A stretch of DNA of 11,524 bases from Candidatus Nanopelagicaceae bacterium (GTDB taxonomy: Bacteria > Actinomycetota > Actinomycetes > Nanopelagicales > Nanopelagicaceae). The position numbers and the translations under genes are program-made. Positions within the stretch are counted from its first letter, which is position 1. Each line of letters opens with the position of its first letter. The stretch is from positions 1-11,524 of the forward strand of contig CANLAY010000016.1 in the NCBI GenBank assembly GCA_947488635.1, in the 5' to 3' direction. The notes beneath the pieces are model-generated. The model was not told the origin of the DNA, made no database searches, and saw nothing but the letters and a program-made list of their open reading frames with translations. This document shows, one piece after another, positions 7,237 through 11,524 of the stretch.

Positions 7237-8502
7237 ACGAATAGCTTTAAAGCCATCTACTAGACGCTTCTTAAGCTCTGTTACTGAGATCTTGCCCTGC
7301 AAGTACTGCTGCATCGCAGGTTGTAGAACTGTGTCCTTCCACTTCTGGTACTTAGGTACCAAAGTGAATGGAGCAAGAGCTAGTGCTTCGCCGTCATCAA
7401 GAATCTGAGTCCAGCCAGCGCTATCTTTCTTAGTCGCAAGTGCAGACTTTAGTGAACCCTTTGTTGAAGGAATAAGGCCTTCGCCAAGTGCTAGTTCAGA
7501 TAAATTTGCATCCTGAAGCATGTAGCGAATAAACGCTGCAGCTTGCTTTGGATACTTGCTCTGCTTAGATACAGATAGTGTCTGTGGGTTTGCACCTTGC
7601 TTGTTGGTGACACCCTTAAGCAATGGAAGTGCTGTCCAGTTGAAACCAGCAGCCTTAGCAGCAACATCTAGATCTGCAGCAACGTAGCTAGCAGCGAAGA
7701 TCATTGCGTACTTACCAGCTAGGAATCCTGGCACTGGGCCAGCACCTGACATGGATAGTGCAGCAGGGTCAATTGACTTATCTGTGTAGATCATGTCCCA
7801 AATACGTGTTGGTACTTCGAGTTCGGGCTTATTAACACTCAAAGTTGGGCCAGCTGAAGTTGTTAAGCCACGGAAGAATTGAGCATTGTAGTTCATACCC
7901 ATGATCATGGTCATTGCAGCTGGTGAACGAAGTCCCCATGCCACGCCGTACTTACCATCGGTTGTGAACTTCTTTGCCAATTCGCGGTAGTCATCCCAAG
8001 TAAAGGTATTTGTACCGGTAGGAATCTTCACGCCAGCCTTCTTAAACGCATCAACGTTTGCGAAAACTGTGTAGGTCTGAGTCATTGTTGGAGCGCCGTA
8101 TAGCTTGTTCTTGTATGAACCAACAGCCCAAAGACCAGCTGGAATTGAGCTCTTAAGTGGAGCCATTTCCTTTGATAGGTCAGCAAGGTAACCCTGCTTT
8201 GAGAATTCCAAAATTGAAGCAGCTTCATGTTGGAAGATATCTGGAGCAACATTTCCAGCGAAAGCTGTTGTTAGTTTGTCCTGCATGTTGTTAACGTCGC
8301 CGTAAACAATCTTTACAGTTGCATTTGGATTAGCTTTGTTCCAGTCAGCCACGATGCGCTCAGTTGAAGCAACAGTGCCCTTTAGATAAGCCGGGGTTAG
8401 ATAAGTCATTTCAATTCCAGCAGCACGTGCAGGAATTGTGACGGCAAGGCTTGCAGTCATGGCAAAAGCTGCCACTACTGCAAATAACTTACTCTTCTTC
8501 AC
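7234..8502 (-). CDS. Sugar ABC transporter substrate-binding protein, SBP family 1 (CUT1 type)
   Basis: Captures the sugar substrate outside the membrane and delivers it to the two permeases encoded just upstream. The 422-residue length is normal for family 1 binding proteins. Residues 1-28 form a Sec signal peptide: basic MKKSK, a hydrophobic core (LFAVVAAFAMTASLAV), then PARA before AG, which suits signal peptidase I. There is no lipobox cysteine, unusual for a Gram-positive binding protein. The mature part has typical features: ADWNKANPNATVKIVYGD (about 48-65), GNVAPDIFQHEAASILEFSKQGYLADLS, and FLAGKYAMIFAASYVAA. The start is GTG at 8500-8502, supported by a strong GAGGAGA ribosome binding site and the signal peptide directly after it. 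The gene follows its permeases instead of preceding them, and gaps on both sides set it apart, suggesting separately tuned, higher expression. Substrate cannot be read from the sequence. Confidence 0.93.
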   Translation of the reverse strand: MKKSKLFAVVAAFAMTASLAVTIPARAAGIEMTYLTPAYLKGTVASTERIVADWNKANPNATVKIVYGDVNNMQDKLTTAFAGNVAPDIFQHEAASILEFSKQGYLADLSKEMAPLKSSIPAGLWAVGSYKNKLYGAPTMTQTYTVFANVDAFKKAGVKIPTGTNTFTWDDYRELAKKFTTDGKYGVAWGLRSPAAMTMIMGMNYNAQFFRGLTTSAGPTLSVNKPELEVPTRIWDMIYTDKSIDPAALSMSGAGPVPGFLAGKYAMIFAASYVAADLDVAAKAAGFNWTALPLLKGVTNKQGANPQTLSVSKQSKYPKQAAAFIRYMLQDANLSELALGEGLIPSTKGSLKSALATKKDSAGWTQILDDGEALALAPFTLVPKYQKWKDTVLQPAMQQYLQGKISVTELKKRLVDGFKAIR

Positions 8503-8507
8503 TTAGT

Positions 8508-8514
8508 TCTCCTC
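8508..8514 (-). promoter_or_regulatory. Strong ribosome binding site of the binding-protein gene
   Basis: The - strand reads GAGGAGA, with 6 bases (ACTAAG side) before the GTG start at 8500-8502. It fixes the choice of GTG. The core AGGAG is flanked by two copies of AACTAAG (+ strand CTTAGTT at 8502-8508 and 8514-8520), a small local repeat. It is the best ribosome binding site in the window together with that of the regulator gene. Confidence 0.85.
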
Positions 8515-8528
8515 TTAGTTAATTAATA

Positions 8529-8550
8529 AGCTACTCATCGGTGAGAAGCT
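8529..8550. repeat. Imperfect inverted repeat upstream of the binding-protein gene (hairpin or operator candidate)
   Basis: On the + strand AGCT-A-CTCA is followed by TCGG and then TGAG-A-AGCT. Eight of nine arm positions pair, with an A-A mismatch in the middle. The centre contains CG, as LacI-family operators do, but the half-site does not match the clear operator at 11490-11509, so a different regulator or an RNA hairpin in the leader is equally likely. Confidence 0.45.
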
Positions 8551-8562
8551 CTTTACTGCTAA

Positions 8563-8585
8563 AGATCTGACACTTATGTAGATCT
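8563..8585. repeat. Imperfect inverted repeat with two AGATCT boxes
   Basis: AGATCT (8563-8568), an unpaired G, ACA, loop CTTA, TGT, AGATCT (8580-8585): nine pairs with one bulge. On the + strand it is followed by CTTTTTG, which resembles a terminator, but no transcript is expected on that strand here. As part of the - strand leader it could form a hairpin; function unknown. Confidence 0.4.
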
Positions 8586-8667
8586 CTTTTTGATGATCAT
8601 CCGGTTTTGAACAAATTACTTCTAATTCGAACTAAACCTTTCTCGCTGTAGCTTTTATCCGACCCCC

Positions 8668-9546
8668 TTATCCCTTAACGGCACCGGCTAATAAGCCGCT
8701 AGCAAGTTTGCGTTGCATGATTCCGAAGATCACCAGTGATGGGATCGTCGCTAAGAAAGCACCAGCTGCTAATGGGCCAAGTAATACCTGACCTTCAGAG
8801 CCCATAAAGCGCGCCAAAGTAAGTGGCAACGTTTCATTTTCGGGTGACTGAATTAGTACTAGCGCAAAGAAGAATTCATTCCAGGAATTAAGGAAGGTAA
8901 AGAGCGCAGTTGCCACGATTCCCGGAACCAGCAGTGGGAAAACGATTCGGCGCAGAATTTGAAATGAAGATGCGCCATCCATAGCGCCGGCTTCTTCGAG
9001 ATCTAACGGAATTGAAGATACGTAACCTTTTAACATCCAGAGCGCGAATGGCAAGCTAGCTACAAGGTAGACCAGCACCAGACCCCAGATGGTATCTAGC
9101 AAGCCAATCCGCCTGACTGCCATAAAGAGCGGAATGATAATTAGCGATACCGGGAAAACTTGGCTAACTAAAATCCAGCCAGTTGCAATGCCTGAAAACA
9201 CTTTGCGCAGGCGAGCAATTGCATATGCAGCTGGCACTGTAAAGACTGTGGTCAGCGCAGCTGTTAGCAGCGCAATTACAAAGCTATTTTTCGCCGAGTT
9301 AATCAGACCGCGCTTTTCGATAATATCTATGTAGTTCTGCCAGTAGAAACCATCTGGAATAAGTGAAGGATTTAGCTGCAATAACTCATACGGGCTCTTT
9401 AGCGAAATACTAAACATCCAGAGAAACGGGAATCCTAAGAAGAGCAAGTAGAAGATAACAGCAATATAGGTCGGAATTAAGTAGTACTTACGCTTTTTCT
9501 TCTCAAGTGGAAGATCCGCGAGATTGACTTTCGTTGTATTACTCAT
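8668..9546 (-). CDS. Sugar ABC transporter permease, MalG-like (CUT1 family)
   Basis: One of the two membrane subunits of the sugar importer. The protein has 292 residues and six likely membrane helices (about 22-46, 85-110, 121-142, 152-173, 206-232, 258-276). The cytoplasmic EAA loop that contacts the ATPase is clear: EEAGAMDGASSFQILRRIVFPLL (184-206, conserved Glu185, Ala186 and Gly191). The segment FLNSWNEFFFALVL (218-231) after it is typical of MalG-type permeases. The N-terminus is cytoplasmic and lysine-rich. The ATG overlaps the stop of the preceding permease gene by 4 bp (ATGA), and AGAGGA lies 9 bases upstream, so translation is coupled. No ATPase gene accompanies the pair; CUT1 systems in actinobacteria often share an MsiK-type ATPase encoded elsewhere, which is the likely case here. 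Confidence 0.93.
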   Translation of the reverse strand: MSNTTKVNLADLPLEKKKRKYYLIPTYIAVIFYLLFLGFPFLWMFSISLKSPYELLQLNPSLIPDGFYWQNYIDIIEKRGLINSAKNSFVIALLTAALTTVFTVPAAYAIARLRKVFSGIATGWILVSQVFPVSLIIIPLFMAVRRIGLLDTIWGLVLVYLVASLPFALWMLKGYVSSIPLDLEEAGAMDGASSFQILRRIVFPLLVPGIVATALFTFLNSWNEFFFALVLIQSPENETLPLTLARFMGSEGQVLLGPLAAGAFLATIPSLVIFGIMQRKLASGLLAGAVKG

Positions 9547-10478
9547 CGCTGAGTATCCTCTCGCTTGCTCACCTTTAGGTAAATTGAAAGCATGCCCACA
9601 ATTGCAAGGGCCATGACGACACCCATAGAGGCGGCATAGCCGAAATTTCCATATTTAAATGCTTCGTTATATGCAAAGAGCGCGGGCACAAAGGTTTTGC
9701 CACCTGGCCCGCCCGCCGTAAGAACGAAGACCAAACCGAAGGAACTAAAGTTCCAGATAATATTTAGCGCAACTAACGCAGTTGTAATTGCGCGCACTGC
9801 TGGCAGGGTTATAAACCTAAAACGCTGCCAAGCATTAGCGCCATCGATTACCGAAGCCTCAACCATTTCAGTTGGAATTCCTTGAAGCGCTGCCAAAATA
9901 GAAACGGTGATAATTGGCATGCCGACCCAGGCGCCAATTAAAATAACGGTCGGAAGCGCAGTATTGAAATCACCTAGCCAGTCAGTACGTGCTCCTGGAA
10001 TGTGCAAGAAAGTGAAGATGCCTTCAATTGGACCGCTCGTTGGACGCAATAAAAGGCTCCACATAATTGCAACAACTACTGGCGGCATTGCCCAAGGGAC
10101 AAGTGAGAGAACACGCATCAGCCCAAGCAAACGCAGCTTTTGATTTAACAGAAGCGCTAAACCGAAACCAAGAACTAAAGCCAGAAGTGTTACTGAAACG
10201 GCCCAGATAATGCCGATTCTAAATGACTGCCAGAAAAGAGTATCGCCAGCTAATCTGCGGAAGTTCTCAAAGCCAATGAAGGAAACCGTTACTTCAAATC
10301 CCGCTACTGAATCAGTAAAGGCAGTCCAGATAGCTTGAACCAAAGGCACAACGCTAAGCAGCACTAGTGGGATAAAGGCCGGCAGGGCATAGATCCAGGC
10401 ACCGCGGTTATACATCTTGGCCTTACTAGATTTTTTAGCCTTCTTTAACTTAACTTCTTTCACAGCTGTATTACTCAT
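9543..10478 (-). CDS. Sugar ABC transporter permease, MalF/UgpA-like (CUT1 family)
   Basis: The partner membrane subunit of the importer. The protein has 311 residues: a very basic N-terminal tail (residues 8-21, rich in lysine), then about six membrane helices (roughly 28-53, 86-112, 124-146, 175-196, 229-256, 279-301). The EAA loop reads EASVIDGANAWQRFRFITLP (207-226). FVLTAGGPGGKT (251-262) is the family's usual stretch before the last helix. The ATG overlaps the regulator's stop by 4 bp, and its own stop overlaps the next permease's start by 4 bp, so regulator and both permeases form one coupled translation unit. Only a weak ribosome binding site is visible. The family is certain; the transported sugar is not determined. 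Confidence 0.93.
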   Translation of the reverse strand: MSNTAVKEVKLKKAKKSSKAKMYNRGAWIYALPAFIPLVLLSVVPLVQAIWTAFTDSVAGFEVTVSFIGFENFRRLAGDTLFWQSFRIGIIWAVSVTLLALVLGFGLALLLNQKLRLLGLMRVLSLVPWAMPPVVVAIMWSLLLRPTSGPIEGIFTFLHIPGARTDWLGDFNTALPTVILIGAWVGMPIITVSILAALQGIPTEMVEASVIDGANAWQRFRFITLPAVRAITTALVALNIIWNFSSFGLVFVLTAGGPGGKTFVPALFAYNEAFKYGNFGYAASMGVVMALAIVGMLSIYLKVSKREDTQR

Positions 10479-11470
10479 TTCTTTGCCGTTGATTCTCTAA
10501 TTACCAATTTGGGTTCAACGGTGATCTGCTTTGAAGCTCGATCAGGGTTAGCTAAACGATCAAGTATCAATTGCGCCGCGATTTCGCCACGCTCTTCGGC
10601 CTTTAAATCAACGCTGGTAAGAGTCGGATGCAAAAGCGAAGCTATATCAGTGTTATCGATACCAACAATTGCAATATCTCCCGGAATCGAAATACCGTTT
10701 TCAGATGCAAACTTCATCGCACCTGCGGCCAACTGGTCGTTCGCGCAAATGAAAGCATCGAACTTTGAAAAGTCATTAATCTCAGAGAAAGCGAAATAAC
10801 CAGCTTCAGGTGAGAAAGTATTGGCTTGAATAACACTTGCTTTATCAAATTTAAATCCAGCTGCCTTGATAGCTTTTTCAAATGCGGCCTTACGGCGAAC
10901 ACCTGGCTTGGTAGTTAGCGGACCGTTAATCAAACCAATCTTGGTGCGACCAGTTTGAATTAAATGTTCAACCGCCATTGCGATACCGGCACTTGAATCA
11001 ACATGCACGTTATCAACATCTACCCCGTCAGGCAGGTTTCCAATTAGAACAACTGGCATTTGTAGCGCTGAGATCAATTTAGTAATTCGCTCATCGCTAT
11101 AAATTGGCGAAATGATTAAGCCATCGGCAAAGCCGCGACCCATAGTTTGTAAGTGCTTAACAATCTCTTCAACGCTAGAAAAAGCCGAAGATAAAATCAA
11201 GCGATACTTAGATGAACTTAGCTCGCGCCCAACACCGCGGGTCATCGCGATATATGCCGGGTTTGCAAGATCATCGAAAGATAAACAGATCTGCTCTGAT
11301 TGGCGCACCTTTAGTGCACGCGCTGCTGAGTTTGGTTGGTAATCCAATTCGGCAATTGCTTTGCGCACTCGCGCTTCAGTATCAGCACGAGCTGCAGTGC
11401 CATTGATTACGCGAGATACCGAGGCCACGGAAACGCCAGCCTGCTTGGCTACCGCCTCAATATTGGCCAC
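10475..11470 (-). CDS. LacI-family transcriptional regulator of the sugar operon
   Basis: A cytoplasmic DNA-binding repressor, 331 residues, normal for the family. The helix-turn-helix occupies about residues 3-22 (IEAVAKQAGVSVASVSRVIN), and the hinge helix is PNSAARALKVR (46-56), which inserts into the central CG of the operator. Residues 60-331 are the periplasmic-binding-protein-like sensor domain, with VDSSAGIAMAVEHLI (157-171), a conserved Arg pair in PGVRRKAAF (189-197), ANDQLAAGAM (243-252) and IVGIDNTDIASLLHPTLTSV (268-287); in this family these regions line the sugar pocket. The start is GTG at 11468-11470, with GGGGGAG 6 bases upstream and the helix-turn-helix directly after it. It is the first gene of the - strand operon, with a matching operator in its own leader, so it very probably controls itself and all downstream genes. 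Its effector is likely the imported sugar or a breakdown product. Confidence 0.93.
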   Translation of the reverse strand: MANIEAVAKQAGVSVASVSRVINGTAARADTEARVRKAIAELDYQPNSAARALKVRQSEQICLSFDDLANPAYIAMTRGVGRELSSSKYRLILSSAFSSVEEIVKHLQTMGRGFADGLIISPIYSDERITKLISALQMPVVLIGNLPDGVDVDNVHVDSSAGIAMAVEHLIQTGRTKIGLINGPLTTKPGVRRKAAFEKAIKAAGFKFDKASVIQANTFSPEAGYFAFSEINDFSKFDAFICANDQLAAGAMKFASENGISIPGDIAIVGIDNTDIASLLHPTLTSVDLKAEERGEIAAQLILDRLANPDRASKQITVEPKLVIRESTAKK

Positions 11471-11476
11471 TTAGAA

Positions 11477-11483
11477 CTCCCCC
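11477..11483 (-). promoter_or_regulatory. Ribosome binding site of the lacI-family gene
   Basis: The - strand reads GGGGGAG, 6 bases before the GTG start at 11468-11470. The good match and spacing decide the start codon. Confidence 0.8.
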
Positions 11484-11489
11484 ACGCTT

Positions 11490-11509
11490 AACTGTAATCG
11501 TTTACAGTT
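11490..11509 (-). promoter_or_regulatory. LacI-family operator in the operon leader
   Basis: The + strand reads AACTGTAATCGTTTACAGTT: perfect 8-bp arms around TCGT, with the central CG typical for LacI-family sites. The - strand core TGTAAACGATTACA differs from a symmetric TGTAAACGTTTACA site by one base. It lies 20 bases upstream of the regulator's GTG, so a bound repressor would block transcription of the whole - strand operon. The promoter must overlap it or lie just outside the window. TACAGT inside the site is a possible -10 box, but no good -35 box can be paired with it. Confidence 0.85.
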
Positions 11510-11524
11510 GCGATGCTGAAGTTA

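Larger units (their letters stand above)
8503..8667 (-). other. 165-bp gap between the second permease gene and the binding-protein gene
   Basis: No coding potential. It holds the strong ribosome binding site of the binding-protein gene, two imperfect inverted repeats at 8529-8550 and 8563-8585, and a perfect 10-bp palindrome GATGATCATC at 8592-8601. No T-run on the - strand follows the repeats closely enough to call a terminator, and no promoter box pair is convincing. Its length, compared with the overlapping genes upstream, suggests regulatory content such as an extra promoter, an operator or an RNA structure that tunes binding-protein expression. Confidence 0.5.

Noticed and set aside
8563..8592. 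Possible + strand terminator (inverted repeat followed by CTTTTTG)
   Set aside because: All flanking genes for several kb are on the - strand, so there is no + strand transcript to end here; kept only as an inverted repeat.
8685..8698. Hairpin CGGCT-AATA-AGCCG near the end of the second permease gene
   Set aside because: Only 5 bp of stem, inside conserved coding sequence, with no T-run; likely chance.
9536..10478. Both permease genes start with the same 11 bases, ATGAGTAATAC
   Set aside because: Too short to show duplication or recombination; probably a common start context (MSNT) used twice.
10509..10799. Antisense open frame inside the lacI-family gene
   Set aside because: No ribosome binding site or domain, and it is opposite conserved sensor-domain sequence.

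Overview
The window looks like a chromosomal segment of a free-living actinobacterium with a streamlined, moderately low-GC genome (my rough impression is mid-40s % GC). The gene families (LivM, acetoacetyl-CoA synthetase, a LacI-regulated CUT1 sugar transporter without its own ATPase, ADP-ribosylglycohydrolase-fold proteins), the GTG/TTG starts, the tight 4-bp gene overlaps and the AT-shifted codon use recall freshwater acI/Nanopelagicales-type Actinobacteria. That placement is an inference; there is no marker gene to prove it.

Left block, + strand (1-2754): the 3' part of a branched-chain amino acid permease gene (livM; its start lies outside the window), followed with zero spacing by an acetoacetyl-CoA synthetase gene that starts with TTG. 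Both fit leucine or ketone-body metabolism: leucine uptake, degradation to acetoacetate, then activation to acetoacetyl-CoA. This block meets the next one head-on. The two stop codons share the tetranucleotide TTAA and no terminator is visible.

Main block, - strand, read from right to left (11509 down to 2751): a LacI-type operator, a lacI-family regulator (GTG start, strong ribosome binding site), two CUT1 sugar permeases joined by 4-bp ATGA overlaps, a 165-bp gap with two imperfect inverted repeats, a solute-binding protein gene (GTG start, strong ribosome binding site), a 134-bp gap with a perfect 14-bp GC-rich hairpin, two different ADP-ribosylglycohydrolase-fold proteins, and a fusion of a putative TIM-barrel glycosidase with a C-terminal formylglycine-generating-enzyme-like (SUMF1) domain. 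The last three genes are packed 2 and 6 bp apart and none encodes a signal peptide.

The simplest reading is one self-regulated catabolic operon. The binding protein and two permeases import a sugar or glycoside, using an ATPase encoded elsewhere. Two metal-dependent ADP-ribosylglycohydrolase-fold hydrolases and the glycosidase/SUMF1 fusion would then cleave it in the cytoplasm, and the LacI-family protein would sense the sugar. The substrate cannot be read from the sequence. Two ADP-ribosylglycohydrolase-fold proteins and a SUMF1-fused barrel inside a sugar-import operon make this the best candidate in the window for an uncharacterised pathway. No RNA genes, mobile elements, CRISPR arrays or pseudogenes were seen.
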